Source: Calothrix membranacea FACHB-236 (lineage in GTDB: Bacteria; Cyanobacteriota; Cyanobacteriia; Cyanobacteriales; Nostocaceae). Taken from it: a DNA stretch of 64,000 bases. Shown in pieces: positions 39,138 to 48,485 of the stretch. Where the stretch lies: contig NZ_JACJPX010000016.1 of assembly GCF_014696315.1 (NCBI RefSeq), positions 52,929 through 116,928 on the forward strand, given 5' to 3'. Numbering within the stretch: the stretch's first letter is position 1; every line of letters begins with the position of its first letter. The notes below the pieces were generated by a model, which saw only the letters and a program-made list of their open reading frames with translations, was not told the DNA's origin and ran no database searches. Position numbers and translations under genes: made by a program.

Positions 39138-39734
39138 TCAGTACTGCTCTCGCTTAGTGTAGCGATAAGGGCCTAAAATAGCTCCCCAGGTAGCTTTTTT
39201 GGTTGCTGGGTCAATTCCTTTATCGTAACTGTGAAATTCTGTTGCAGAGGCTTCAAAACCTAAAGAAACATGTATGGTGTTACCCAGATAGGTAAAGCTG
39301 CAATTAGTATTTGGCAGTGGGGTAGCAGTAAACTTATAGCAGTTAGGGGCTATTAGTTGCTGAGTAACGGAAAGAACACAGCCTGGTAATAAATCTAATT
39401 GGCTGGCTGTTAATGTATTGAGTAAAGCTGGATTGCGGCCTGCACCTTTTAAAAGGTCAGGATATTTAAGCATATAGTATTGTACTTTTACAGGTGCAGC
39501 AGAGTTATGCCCTGGCTGTAAGCGCATAATCCTCTGGCGGTAAGGATTATCAATATTGATGATATTTGCTTGTTCTGCAAACAAAGTAATACTGTCTTCT
39601 GAGAATAAATTGATTGGTCTTTGCCACATACGTAGGTGGACATACCAAACAGGATCGGCGATCGCTTGTTCTTTATTATCAAATTCACCAGCTAGGTACT
39701 GACCTAAAGCTATTAACTCGGGAGATAAAGTCAT
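39138..39734 (-). CDS. cpcT: CpcT/CpeT-type phycobiliprotein lyase
   Basis: A 198-aa chromophore lyase that attaches phycocyanobilin to Cys-153 of beta phycocyanin or phycoerythrocyanin. The family text is clear: LGQYLAGEFDNKEQAIADP, WYVHLRMWQRP, LFAEQANI, YRQRIMRLQPG and GFEASATEFHSYDKGIDP. Length matches CpcT (about 199). Soluble, cytoplasmic. Stand-alone, with no phycobilisome genes nearby. CpcT is preferred over CpeT on length, with some doubt. Confidence 0.9.
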   Translation of the reverse strand: MTLSPELIALGQYLAGEFDNKEQAIADPVWYVHLRMWQRPINLFSEDSITLFAEQANIINIDNPYRQRIMRLQPGHNSAAPVKVQYYMLKYPDLLKGAGRNPALLNTLTASQLDLLPGCVLSVTQQLIAPNCYKFTATPLPNTNCSFTYLGNTIHVSLGFEASATEFHSYDKGIDPATKKATWGAILGPYRYTKREQY

Positions 39735-40024
39735 AAATTTTGTTATAAAACGTTAAAGATAGTAGTTTTAGCCTGATATATAAGTAAAAATCTCTGTATT
39801 GAAGCCAAGGTTTATTTTTACTAGTTATCTCTTTGTCATACTTGTATGTCAAAATTCTCATCAGCACTGGCTGATGGCTTGAGGTAAAAGCCAACATGAA
39901 AATGTAAAGTATAGTTAATAATGTAAAAATATTGTAAACCACTTACTCGCTAGTGGAAACCCGAACTTGGCAAAGTAGACTTTAAGCGAGAGAATAAAAA
40001 CACGTCGCCCTTAACATTTTCTTT

Positions 40025-40732
40025 GTGAATAACGTCCGTACTGTCTCTGATACAAAGCGAACATTCTACTCTCTTCACACCCGTCCAATCAATACGATTT
40101 ATCGTCGGGTAGTGGAAGAGTTGATGGTGGAAATGCATCTGCTGTCAGTAAATGTCGATTTTAGCTACAATCCAATTTATGGCTTGGGCGTTGTCACAAC
40201 CTTTGATCGGTTTATGCAAGGCTACCAACCAGAACGGGATAAGGAATCGATTTTTAGTGCCTTATGTCAGGCTGTAGAGCAAGATGAGCAGCGCTACAGA
40301 CAAGATGCTGAAAGATTGCAAGGTATAGCTAAAAGCTTACCAGTCAATGATTTAATTGCGTGGCTTAGTCAAACTACTACTTTAGATAGAGATGCTGACT
40401 TGCAAGCGCAATTGCAAGCGATCGCTAATAATCCTAACTTTAAATACAACCGCTTATTTGCAATTGGTTTATTTTCGTTATTGGAAGTTTCAGATCCTGA
40501 ATTAGTCAAAGACGAAAAGCAGCGTAACGAAGCTCTGAAAAATATTGCTACTGGCTTGCATATCTCTGATGATAAATTCATTAAAGATTTGGATCTTTAC
40601 CGATCTAATCTCGACAAGATAGCACAAGCACTGGTAGTAATGGCAGATATGCTCTCAGCCGACCGCAAAAAACGCGAACAGCGCAAGCAACAATCAACTA
40701 CTACTGTTGCGCCTCCCAGTACCAACGAATAG
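40025..40732 (+). CDS. thf1: Thylakoid formation protein Thf1 / Psb29
   Basis: A 235-aa protein needed for photosystem II assembly/repair and FtsH stability at the thylakoid. The sequence VSDTKRTFYSLHTRPINTIYRRVVEELMVE, FSYNPIYGLGVVTTFDRFMQGY and the C-terminal coiled region (DLYRSNLDKIAQALVVMADMLSADRKKREQRK) match the family end to end. GTG 40025 is the first start in frame with the conserved N-terminus; no strong ribosome site. Followed by a GC-rich hairpin. Confidence 0.95.
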   Translation: MNNVRTVSDTKRTFYSLHTRPINTIYRRVVEELMVEMHLLSVNVDFSYNPIYGLGVVTTFDRFMQGYQPERDKESIFSALCQAVEQDEQRYRQDAERLQGIAKSLPVNDLIAWLSQTTTLDRDADLQAQLQAIANNPNFKYNRLFAIGLFSLLEVSDPELVKDEKQRNEALKNIATGLHISDDKFIKDLDLYRSNLDKIAQALVVMADMLSADRKKREQRKQQSTTTVAPPSTNE

Positions 40733-40764
40733 TTTATAGTCAAACTATTTTGAATTTTGGATTG

Positions 40765-40797
40765 ACCCCGACCATTAGGTTACGGGGTTTGAGTGTT
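40765..40797 (+). terminator. Terminator after thf1
   Basis: ACCCCG-N12-CGGGGT followed by TTGAGTGTTTT, 33 bases past the thf1 stop on the plus strand. Confidence 0.65.
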
Positions 40798-40968
40798 TTA
40801 AATAGAGATTTTAGATTTAATTTGCCCATAAATAAGAGCAAACAAATCAGCATCATTTCTCATCTTGCATCTCAAATTGCCACAGTCAATAATAAAAAAA
40901 CCTGGGATACTATTAACTGTATACTAGATAGTTTGCTGGCAGAGTATTTTTCATTTCAGATTTATCAC

Positions 40969-41334
40969 CTATACACCTAACAATCGGTAAATCAAATTGT
41001 TGATAATAGTGAGTGCAAACGCTCCTAATATGGCACTCCAAATACCGAAGCGTAAGCGAAAACCTTCTACTAACCAAGCAGCAATACTAAAACAAACAAC
41101 GGCGACCATAAATGTAAACAAGCCGGATAACATATCTAATGTGAGCAGACTTGGTAATACAAAAGCGAGTCCGAGAATTGGCCTTACTAATGATGTCACA
41201 ATGCCGAGAACTGCTGCTGAAAGTAATGCTTTATCAGGAGTATCAATTTCTACTCCCAAAGGTAGCTTGCTAATAATCAACAAACTAATAGATGTTACTA
41301 TCCAAACAACCAAAATTTTCCAAATTTCACTCAT
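40969..41334 (-). CDS. Phage-holin-4-like small membrane protein (PF04020 type)
   Basis: A 121-aa protein with four hydrophobic helices: ILVVWIVTSISLLIISKLP, ALLSAAVLGIVTSLVRPILG, LSGLFTFMVAVVCFSIAAWLV and AILGAFALTIINNLIYRLL. The LVRP-like turn is typical of the 'mycobacterial/holin IV' membrane family of unknown function. ATG 41334 is preferred to the GTG two codons upstream. Not evidence for a prophage: the family is chromosomal in most cyanobacteria. Convergent with thf1. Confidence 0.82.
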   Translation of the reverse strand: MSEIWKILVVWIVTSISLLIISKLPLGVEIDTPDKALLSAAVLGIVTSLVRPILGLAFVLPSLLTLDMLSGLFTFMVAVVCFSIAAWLVEGFRLRFGIWSAILGAFALTIINNLIYRLLGV

Positions 41335-41484
41335 TACCACAACCCTGAAAACGCTAATGGCGATAGGAATTGAAATGAAAAAGTACTGAGTATGGAGTTA
41401 AAAATCCTAAGCTATTACCCATTTAAGTTGCACATACTTGCATTAATTTGTGTCTATCTTGACTTGGGAATGTTAATCTAATAA

Positions 41485-41501
41485 ACGCTGGAATCCAGCG
41501 T
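41485..41501. promoter_or_regulatory. 17-base palindrome
   Basis: ACGCTGGA-A-TCCAGCGT, perfect 8-base arms around one base, about 150 bases upstream of the holin-like gene. Too short-looped for an RNA hairpin, so a dimeric protein site is more likely; regulator unknown. Confidence 0.35.
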
Positions 41502-41603
41502 AGTTAAGTAGCCACTCTCTATTCAAGAAAGAGCTATCTTAATGATTAAATATGCAAAATAAATGTGCTTCAACTTAATAGGCTGTGTCATTTATCTCGA
41601 TGA

Positions 41604-41661
41604 GTTCGTAATGAGTCAGCCTTGTGCTAAAAAGTTTCAGACTCAAGCACTGATTACGAAC
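41604..41661. repeat. 58-base inverted repeat (possible MITE remnant or structured RNA)
   Basis: Perfect terminal 9-mers GTTCGTAAT and ATTACGAAC enclose 40 bases, with internal GAGTC/GACTC and GTGCT/AGCAC complements that offer alternative foldings. Origin uncertain. Confidence 0.4.
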
Positions 41662-42073
41662 CTATTTACCCCCATCAAGACTAAAGACAGACGAATAAAT
41701 ACTCAGTCTACCGGGAAAAAATTTTGAAAATTAACTTACTATTTCTAAATTAGCAGAGTTTTTTATTTCGGAAAAGTTTATTTGGAATATTTTTAGTTTT
41801 AAGCTGTATATCATGCAAGTTGCATCATTACTAGTAATAGGTTAGTGGTAGAAATAGTAAAAATATTGGTACAAAATTAAATAAGCTGTTACGCATTTAA
41901 TTTGTATATTTTGCACTCAGGTTGTCAAGAGTCAAGAGTCCAAAGTCCAAGCTAGCCTTTGACCCTGGACTATTGATCCTTGACAGTCCCAACGCCAGAA
42001 TATTTGATTTAGGTGCGTATCAGCTTACCTGACAGTTTAGGTAATATAAAAAATAAATTATTTAATAATCAGT

Positions 42074-42101
42074 AGGGTGCGTTACTTAGTTAACGCACCA
42101 T
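42074..42101. repeat. Hairpin element GTAGGGTGCGTTA family, exbD terminator
   Basis: GGTGCGTTA-N6-TAACGCACC (arms 42076-42084 and 42091-42099), 8 bases from the exbD stop, so it can act as a terminator. Related copies are at 58198-58304 and 63500-63531. Confidence 0.7.
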
Positions 42102-42108
42102 CTTGATA

Positions 42109-42783
42109 TCATCTTGCAGGAGTAGAAGTAGTTTTTCCTGGTGCTGTGGCGTTAGGAGCAGGTTGAATACCTTGACCTGTTTGAGGTGCAGTAGGTAACG
42201 GAGCTTGATTAGGGTTTACAGGCAAGTTAGGATTAATATTACCTTGGGGATTGATGCCTGGTAGTGGTGCTGTATTTGGTACAGGATTAGCACCAGGGTT
42301 AGTGGGGAAAGCTGGAACCCCAGGAAGGGTAGAATTAGTAGGTGTTTGAGATTGATTTGGTATAATTCCCAAAGATACGCGATCGCCTCCTACTTGCCGA
42401 AGTAAGTCTAATGTTGAGATAACATCGTTGTATGTTGCTGTCCGCGATGCATTCAGTACCAAAACGCCATTAGGGTTTTGTTGAACATAATTCTTTAAAA
42501 TCTCTGCTAATTGGTCTCGTCTAACTATTTGTTTTTCCACATAGGTTTGACCAACAGCATCAATAGTTATAGGTAAGATATTGCTATTGCCTTGTAGTGC
42601 TGCAGTCGGTGATGTACCCGTATTAGCTTTGGGTAAATCTAGATTAATGGCATTAATCGCTTCTTGGCGTGTGAATTGCAAAGCAGCCAATAAAAAAAAT
42701 GTCAAAATACAAAAAACGACATCAATTAAGGGAATCAGTTGAATTTGAACTTCTTCAACTGGGGTATGTAAATTAATTTTCAT
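42109..42783 (-). CDS. exbD: ExbD/TolR-family proton-channel subunit with Pro/Asn-rich tail
   Basis: A 224-aa protein. A short cytoplasmic N-terminus and one TM helix (LIPLIDVVFCILTFFLLAAL, 17-36) with the conserved Asp21 that uses the proton-motive force. A periplasmic domain of about 110 residues ends near NASRTATYNDVISTLDLLRQVGGDRVSLGI. The last ~70 residues are Pro/Asn/Gly/Thr rich and probably unstructured, longer than in E. coli ExbD (141 aa). With ExbB it would power outer-membrane transport or a Tol-like function. Translated 100 bases after exbB; no TonB seen. Confidence 0.9.
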   Translation of the reverse strand: MKINLHTPVEEVQIQLIPLIDVVFCILTFFLLAALQFTRQEAINAINLDLPKANTGTSPTAALQGNSNILPITIDAVGQTYVEKQIVRRDQLAEILKNYVQQNPNGVLVLNASRTATYNDVISTLDLLRQVGGDRVSLGIIPNQSQTPTNSTLPGVPAFPTNPGANPVPNTAPLPGINPQGNINPNLPVNPNQAPLPTAPQTGQGIQPAPNATAPGKTTSTPAR

Positions 42784-42883
42784 TGTCTCTCTGAAACTAT
42801 TTGATGGGTCGAATTACAAATTCGTAATTCGTAATTAAAAGAAAACCTACTAACGATGGTAACTACGAATTACGAATTATCAA

Positions 42884-43657
42884 CTATGAATTACTTTGAT
42901 TATTCTCAGAATCTAATGAATCAGTAGGTTCTGAAACTTCTGGAGCATTAGAAAACTTGTTTCTACCGCGTTTACGGGGTGGTGTGAAATTTTCCCTGGA
43001 AGATTCTCGCAAAATTATTGATGCAGTATTGCTCAAGTCTGGTGGTGACTGACGGTAAAGCAATTCCATATCATTACCGGCTTTGCGAAAAACCTTGACT
43101 TGGTTAACTACAAAACTTTGAAATAGGCGGTAGAATACCAAACTCACAATAGCAACTATTAATCCACTGGCTGTACTAATTAGGGATTCACCAATACCTG
43201 TAGTTACCCCAGCAGCAGATTCGGTTCCCAAGTCACCAATCCGAATTGAACGTAGAGATTGAATCAAACCTAAAACTGTACCCAACAATCCTAAAAGTGG
43301 CGCAAGTGCAATGACAGCTTCCAAAAGCTTTTCGCCTCGCCGCATTCCCGCTAACTCATCTTCTGCTGTTGCTTCCAAAGCCAAGCGAAAGGTTTCCGCA
43401 TCATTTTTCACTAATCTTAAGGGAGCATATAGAAACCTACCAATGGGTTGATTTGTGGCTTGTCTAGCAATATCCGCAGCTGTTTCCCAATTTTCAGCAG
43501 CAGCATCTAAAACGCGGTCAACTATTTCTTTTTCTTGAGTGAGAATTCGCAGCCAGAACCACAGACGCTCAAAAATCACACTCAAAGCTAAAATTGACAA
43601 CGCCAGCAAAGGCCACATCGCTGGGCCGCCTTTGTAAAACAAATCTAAAATATCCAC
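42884..43657 (-). CDS. exbB: MotA/TolQ/ExbB-family proton-channel subunit
   Basis: A 257-aa membrane protein with three TM helices: about 14-33 ([20 protein letters not shown]), 115-140 ([21 protein letters not shown]) and 155-180 ([21 protein letters not shown]). The last two carry the family signature. The C-terminus is basic and Ser-rich ([11 protein letters not shown]). It pairs with the ExbD subunit encoded directly downstream to form the energising proton channel in the inner membrane. Confidence 0.92.
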   Translation of the reverse strand: MDILDLFYKGGPAMWPLLALSILALSVIFERLWFWLRILTQEKEIVDRVLDAAAENWETAADIARQATNQPIGRFLYAPLRLVKNDAETFRLALEATAEDELAGMRRGEKLLEAVIALAPLLGLLGTVLGLIQSLRSIRIGDLGTESAAGVTTGIGESLISTASGLIVAIVSLVFYRLFQSFVVNQVKVFRKAGNDMELLYRQSPPDLSNTASIILRESSRENFTPPRKRGRNKFSNAPEVSEPTDSLDSENNQSNS

Positions 43658-43960
43658 AGTTTAAGTCTCCTCCCTCCATGTCTAGAGCAACTATGCCAAA
43701 GCACTTTAATTCTAGAGATTAATGCACCATTACCATACTCTTATGCCGGATTACACAATCACAATATTTATGTTGCATTTTCACTGTACATAACTGCAGT
43801 AGCCAGAATCCTTATCATCACTAGAGTTGATTAATTTAAAAATAGAAATTTAAATTTTGAATTGTTTTAGTAGCATCTCCCAGACCAAATTGGACGGTTA
43901 TTCCCACCGGGAATTTCAAGCATAATTTGCCAAAATTAAAGGTAACTGGAGGTTCAAAAC
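43658..43960. other. Divergent promoter spacer exbB / YkvA gene
   Basis: 303 bases between divergent genes. I find no repeat, ORF or named site beyond AT-rich promoter-like sequence and the GGAGG ribosome site of the YkvA gene. Confidence 0.5.
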
Positions 43961-44275
43961 ATGAAATTTTCACTTGAATCAGTCTACACTTGGTATCGGA
44001 ATTTACTTCGTAATCCCAAATATCGTTGGTGGGTAATTTTAGGAACACTAGTTTATATTGCCAGTCCCATTGATATCGCTCCAGATTTTATTCCTGTTGT
44101 GGGAGAAATTGATGATATTTTACTGCTGACCCTGCTAGTGACTGAGGTATCTGGATTAGTGATTGAAGGATGGAAAGCTCGGAAGGGTTATGTAGAAACT
44201 AATACCACCCCTACAACTGAGAATTCTAGCGCCACCGGAAATACTGTCGATGTTGATGCTGTCTCTGTCAAGTAG
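43961..44275 (+). CDS. YkvA/DUF1232 small membrane protein
   Basis: A 104-aa protein. The DUF1232 core is intact: NLLRNPKYRWWVILGTLVYIASPIDIAPDFIPVVGEIDDILLL, in which PIDIAPDFIP and G-x-x-DD are the defining motifs. It is followed by a hydrophobic stretch and a Thr/Ser-rich tail of about 30 residues that is probably disordered. GGAGG precedes the ATG. Function of the family is unknown. A terminator follows at 44304. Confidence 0.9.
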   Translation: MKFSLESVYTWYRNLLRNPKYRWWVILGTLVYIASPIDIAPDFIPVVGEIDDILLLTLLVTEVSGLVIEGWKARKGYVETNTTPTTENSSATGNTVDVDAVSVK

Positions 44276-44303
44276 TTTTTTAAAAAATATAAAATTTGAC
44301 TAA

Positions 44304-44335
44304 CCCCCTACTGAAAAAGCAGGGGGATATTTTTT
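44304..44335 (+). terminator. Terminator after the YkvA gene
   Basis: CCCCCT-N11-AGGGGG with inner CTG/CAG pairing, followed by ATATTTTTT, 29 bases past the stop. A classical intrinsic terminator. Confidence 0.8.
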
Positions 44336-44394
44336 ACGAGGAGGTTAGCAAAGTAGGAAGTTGTGCTTACCTGTTTTTCCCTATGTTTTTATAA

Positions 44395-47300
44395 CTATTG
44401 GACAAACTCCGTTAAGAAGCGGAAGGCTTTCAAAATATAGCTAGCGCAATCTCTAGGAGAAGTATTGTAGAATGATCGCCAAGCATTCGCCTTATCCTCA
44501 TCATAGCGATCGCCTCTTTCGGGATGGGCATCTAACCATGCTAATCTGACGGCATGACCAATTAATACATCCAAAACCATATATTCTTCTATTTGCAGCT
44601 TGGGATTATTGGCAGCGATTGTAGCTAGCTCAACTAATGCTTCGATATTAACTTGGCGGTATTCTGGAGCCTCAATTTTATTGAGTAGATGCTCAACTAA
44701 TAAAGCAAAATTTCTTTCTCCTGGTGTCATTTCTGACAGCATTAATTCACTATCCAAGCGATTGCGGCGTTCTAATTTATCGCCAATCACTATACCTTTG
44801 CAATGTTTCATCAATAGCCAAACTTGCTGAAAAAAGTCTTTGGGTACGCGTCCGGTTGCGCCTTCAGCTTGACGGAATCGCCGCCATCCACCTGCGGGTA
44901 CTTCAATGTCCGCATCATTGGTAAATGGTAATACCCAATCAATATCACTTTCTTTTTGTTTGACGTGCAGTGATTCTTGCTGGCGTAAAAGCTTACTCAT
45001 ACCAGCATATTCGGCTAAGACATTTTGTAACCGCGTTTTCACTTCAAACGGCGACAGTTGCATTAAATATTCATAGGCTTCATCTTGAGTTACTTTTAAT
45101 TCTCTAGCTAGTTTGCTAGTAATTAACAGGATGAGGTAGCCGACTTTCAACGTCAGCAATCCTTGAAATAATTCGGGTTCTGCTCTAATTAACACACCTA
45201 GATAGATGATAATCTCTTGAGTCAGAACGCGATCGCGGATATCTTCACGACAAAAGTTATTAATCTTCTCGGCTATTTCATGGTGAGACTTGGGAACTGC
45301 GATTAATGAATCTTCGCTGTAAGCTCTACCTACAGAAATTTGCTTACCCCTAACTAAAATACTGGTGACAGCATCGGACAAACCAATATCTACCATTTGT
45401 CGTAAACCTGCAACCCGGCGCACGATCGCCCAAAGTCCTAAATCCCCAGCTTTGGTATATACTTCATCAAGTAAATTGTCTACTGTGACAATAGACTGAG
45501 GCCCACCAAATCCAGTATCAAAATCTAGTCCTTGCAAGCGGGTTAAAGTCTGCAATAGCTCAATTTGCTCGTAGATATTTTCGGAAGCACGTAAAGCAGA
45601 TAGTAAAAATCCCAAGTTGGTTTCACATTCCATTTGGAATTCTTGGGTATGCTCTAATTGCCAGTTTTTTCCAGGATGATATGCCAAGTAATAGCAATGT
45701 AACCCCGCATTTTTAACTGCTGGTAGCGAAAATTCATCATCTGGCAGAAAATCAATTCTTTGAATTGCTGCTGTTAACATTAGCTGATTTAATCGCCCTA
45801 ATTTTACTCTGACTCCATGACACACACCATCTTTTAGTTCTTGCATTAATTCTAATAAGGCATCAGAACCGATTTCTAACATGGTATGGGTTAACATCAA
45901 CGTGAGAGTAGGCCGACCTAAATCACTCCAGTATTTTTGAATGTAAGCGAGTTCACTCCTAATTTGATCGAGCAAGAAATGGTAATCAAGAGTTAAGTAA
46001 AACTGTTGGGCATCTAAGAAAGATGGTAAAAATACAATTGTTTGGTCGAGAATCCGAAAAATGCGGGATGTGGTCAAACTGCGTAAGCGGCGCACTGGCC
46101 TACCTGTTAACCCCAGTTTATCATTGCGTCCAATTTGGGTATAAATAGCGGAAAGATCCCCTGCATTTCTAACTTGTATCGGTTCTAATTGCTTAGGTGT
46201 TTGAGTTTCAATGCCGTAAACTTCGAGTTTGGCTTGTAAATCTTCATCTTCTGCTACCAAGGCAATTTGTACAAGGGATTCTCTTTGTTTACCGATAGAT
46301 AAATATCTACCCAAAGGGTCAATATCACCAATAGCAATTAGTCCATCATTTAACATTTGGGCAAGCAAATATAAACTTTGGGCCCATACTAAAGGGACAT
46401 TTTCATTCGGTAACCGAGGTTGGCTTTGAGGTGCAGCTTTTTCCGCTTCTATATTCTCCTCGGCAACATAATATAGTTCTGGTAATAACTGCAAGCCATC
46501 GCGTTCTACAAGTAAGACTTCTAAGCGCTCCTGGTAATATTCAACTTGTGCTTTATCGTTGCGAAACAAGCCATCTAACAATAAATAAGTGAAAAATAAA
46601 GGCCATTCACACTCTATATGCTCAAATTGCTTGAGTTCCCAAGGTTCATAATGTAGACGTTGGTTATCTTCTAAAACGGTTTGGTGTCCGTCTCGCAGGA
46701 AGCGTTTACAGCCGTATTTACCTTGGAGTTTGTTAATAATATCGTTAAGGGTGCGGTCGCGTAGTTTCTCATCTTCTACTGCAAAGGCGGGGAAACTAAT
46801 AATACTCAACAGCGCCGCATCTATTTCTTTTGAGCCTGATTCTCTAGGTAATAGCGATTCTAACGTCAAGCGAGCGCGCGCAATTTCATCTGGGAGAACA
46901 TGAATTACTGAAGCTTGGCTTCCACGCACGCCAAATAAATCTAACCCGTTGATGGCTTCTAACGCCGCTTTAGCCATCCCGACAGAACTAGCGTTTAACT
47001 CCGCATTACCACGATTTATCTTGTTACCACGTTCCCAAATACCGTAATCTGGTGTGCGATAGGCTCGTCCAATGTAATAAACCAAATTTTGGACAAAATT
47101 AACTTCATCAAGGGTATAAATTATTTGCAATCCGGAGGCGGTCATTTGAGCCAACATCAACAAAAATATTGATGTTGCATCTATTTGTAAATGTCCCCAC
47201 TCATCATCCCCCACCACAATATCACCAGTAGCAGTGTTGTATTTGGCATGTAAACCATCTAATGGTGATTGAGTATGTTTAAATCTTTCTACTTTATGAA

Positions 47301-47595
47301 CTTGTCGCATCATTGCAAACAGCAATCCACGCATCAGCTTGATTGCACTATGTTCTAGTTCATAGGTGTAGCCTTTATTTTCATCAATTTTGCGGTACGC
47401 AAGTGCTAAACCCCACACTGCCAAAATGCTATAAACATTGTCTCGCACCCAGGCATCTGTATAATCACCGTGGGCTGTTATAGCTGTACTCGCAGGTAGC
47501 AAACCAGTAATGGGATTCTGACGGCTAAGAATAATTGTTTTGATTTGCTGATAGTAATTCTCTAGGCGAGTATACAATTCGGACGTAGTGTTCAT
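44395..47595 (-). CDS. Phosphorylase kinase alpha/beta-like protein (GH15-related)
   Basis: A 1066-aa protein from ATG 47595; a TTG at 47619 would add 8 residues. The first ~400 residues form a GH15-like alpha/alpha barrel with DAWVRDNVYSILAVWGLALA, VGDDEWGHLQIDATS and ELNASSVGMAKAALEA. The match to animal phosphorylase kinase regulatory subunits continues to the C-terminus (RVPKDFFQQVWLLMKHCKG, EMTPGERNFALLVEHLLN, PEYRQVNIEAL). In animals these subunits restrain the gamma kinase; bacterial copies have no known kinase partner and may bind or process a glucan. No glycogen genes are adjacent. Strong family call, function unknown. Confidence 0.88.
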   Translation of the reverse strand: MNTTSELYTRLENYYQQIKTIILSRQNPITGLLPASTAITAHGDYTDAWVRDNVYSILAVWGLALAYRKIDENKGYTYELEHSAIKLMRGLLFAMMRQVHKVERFKHTQSPLDGLHAKYNTATGDIVVGDDEWGHLQIDATSIFLLMLAQMTASGLQIIYTLDEVNFVQNLVYYIGRAYRTPDYGIWERGNKINRGNAELNASSVGMAKAALEAINGLDLFGVRGSQASVIHVLPDEIARARLTLESLLPRESGSKEIDAALLSIISFPAFAVEDEKLRDRTLNDIINKLQGKYGCKRFLRDGHQTVLEDNQRLHYEPWELKQFEHIECEWPLFFTYLLLDGLFRNDKAQVEYYQERLEVLLVERDGLQLLPELYYVAEENIEAEKAAPQSQPRLPNENVPLVWAQSLYLLAQMLNDGLIAIGDIDPLGRYLSIGKQRESLVQIALVAEDEDLQAKLEVYGIETQTPKQLEPIQVRNAGDLSAIYTQIGRNDKLGLTGRPVRRLRSLTTSRIFRILDQTIVFLPSFLDAQQFYLTLDYHFLLDQIRSELAYIQKYWSDLGRPTLTLMLTHTMLEIGSDALLELMQELKDGVCHGVRVKLGRLNQLMLTAAIQRIDFLPDDEFSLPAVKNAGLHCYYLAYHPGKNWQLEHTQEFQMECETNLGFLLSALRASENIYEQIELLQTLTRLQGLDFDTGFGGPQSIVTVDNLLDEVYTKAGDLGLWAIVRRVAGLRQMVDIGLSDAVTSILVRGKQISVGRAYSEDSLIAVPKSHHEIAEKINNFCREDIRDRVLTQEIIIYLGVLIRAEPELFQGLLTLKVGYLILLITSKLARELKVTQDEAYEYLMQLSPFEVKTRLQNVLAEYAGMSKLLRQQESLHVKQKESDIDWVLPFTNDADIEVPAGGWRRFRQAEGATGRVPKDFFQQVWLLMKHCKGIVIGDKLERRNRLDSELMLSEMTPGERNFALLVEHLLNKIEAPEYRQVNIEALVELATIAANNPKLQIEEYMVLDVLIGHAVRLAWLDAHPERGDRYDEDKANAWRSFYNTSPRDCASYILKAFRFLTEFVQ

Positions 47596-47956
47596 GGTTT
47601 TAGTAGTCGCAACTTGCAAAAATCAACCCTGTGACTGTGAAGTTAGAGATGTCAGCCAAGCCAGATCGAGTTCTGTTATTAGCAATGATATTACAGATGA
47701 GGGCGGTATAAGTTTCTTATTATCATCTGTTGTTAACCATCTTGTGACAGAATTTTCCCGTAGATAGTACTGAAAATATTTTTTAAATCTTTATCTTCAG
47801 CAAGACATACTTGTATCTATCTTTAACCAGTATTATTAATTCTAAAGTAGGATAAATAATCATGCAGAAGAAGCAATACTACTCAGGCATAAATTGAGTA
47901 GATTATGGGTAATATAACTTCAAAAGATTATAAGTTTATCAAGAAGGTAAGGAATT
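47596..47956. other. Spacer upstream of the phosphorylase-kinase-like gene
   Basis: 361 AT-rich bases, divergent promoter region for the large minus-strand gene and the small plus-strand ORF. No repeat or site that I can name. Confidence 0.5.
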
Positions 47957-48169
47957 ATGTCTGTACGTTATAACCAAAATAATGCTCCCCTAGTAAAAGT
48001 AGTTTACTCTCAAGTAAAAGTTAATGGTAAGCTTCAGCTAATACCACTAGAACTATATGCTGATGGTTCGCTTAAACGTTCCCAAGGATAGGATTTGGCA
48101 TCTATAAGCGAAATTTCAGTAGTGGAGAGAATTTATTCAGGATTTGACCCAAATTTAATTGATAAATAG
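47957..48169 (+). pseudogene. Small ORF interrupted by an in-frame TAG, possible decayed or readthrough gene
   Basis: ATG 47957 with AAGGAATT ahead opens a 44-codon frame (MSVRYNQNNAPLVKVVYSQV..., ending LKRSQG) that stops at TAG 48089-48091. The same frame continues at once with 25 protein-like codons (DLASISEISVVERIYSGFDP, then NLIDK) to TAG 48167-48169. The composition on both sides of the stop looks alike. It is either a 70-codon gene with one nonsense change, a readthrough product, or a real 44-aa peptide with a chance extension. I do not recognise the family. Confidence 0.5.
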
Positions 48170-48485
48170 CTTAGTTAAGAACTAATTTATCTAAATTCGT
48201 GGCGAATTAAATTTAAAAATACCTGCCGTTACTCTGTCTTTGAAACCGCTACGAATGCACGCAAAACTGCCCTAAGTTAGTTCTATAATGGCTGATTGAG
48301 AAAACCGCTGTTAATAAATTCTCTCTCCGTGAATTATCGGATATTTTGTTGCTTTATAAAGTGTGTAAAGTAACTTGCTAGTAAATGTAAATATCTAGAT
48401 TCGCCAATGTTTTAATTGATGAGAGTCTTGATCGGTCTAAACTAGAGAATACTCCTTAATAGCTGCTGACTAGCCTGAATTAAAG
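48170..48485. other. Spacer with no recognised content
   Basis: 316 bases between two small plus-strand ORFs. No repeat, terminator or coding frame stands out. Confidence 0.5.

Larger units (their letters stand above)
41335..42108. other. Gene-poor spacer of 774 bases
   Basis: Holds a 17-base palindrome (41485-41501), a long inverted repeat (41604-41661), GTCAAGAGTCAAGAGTCCAAAGTCC-type short repeats near 41925-41985, and the exbD terminator element (42074-42101). No ORF I can support. Confidence 0.6.

Noticed and set aside
40750..40980. Seventy-six-codon ORF after thf1
   Set aside because: Begins within the terminator hairpin of thf1; no family, no ribosome site.
40969..41334. Holin-like gene as a sign of a prophage
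   Set aside because: The family is a common chromosomal membrane protein, and no other phage gene lies nearby.
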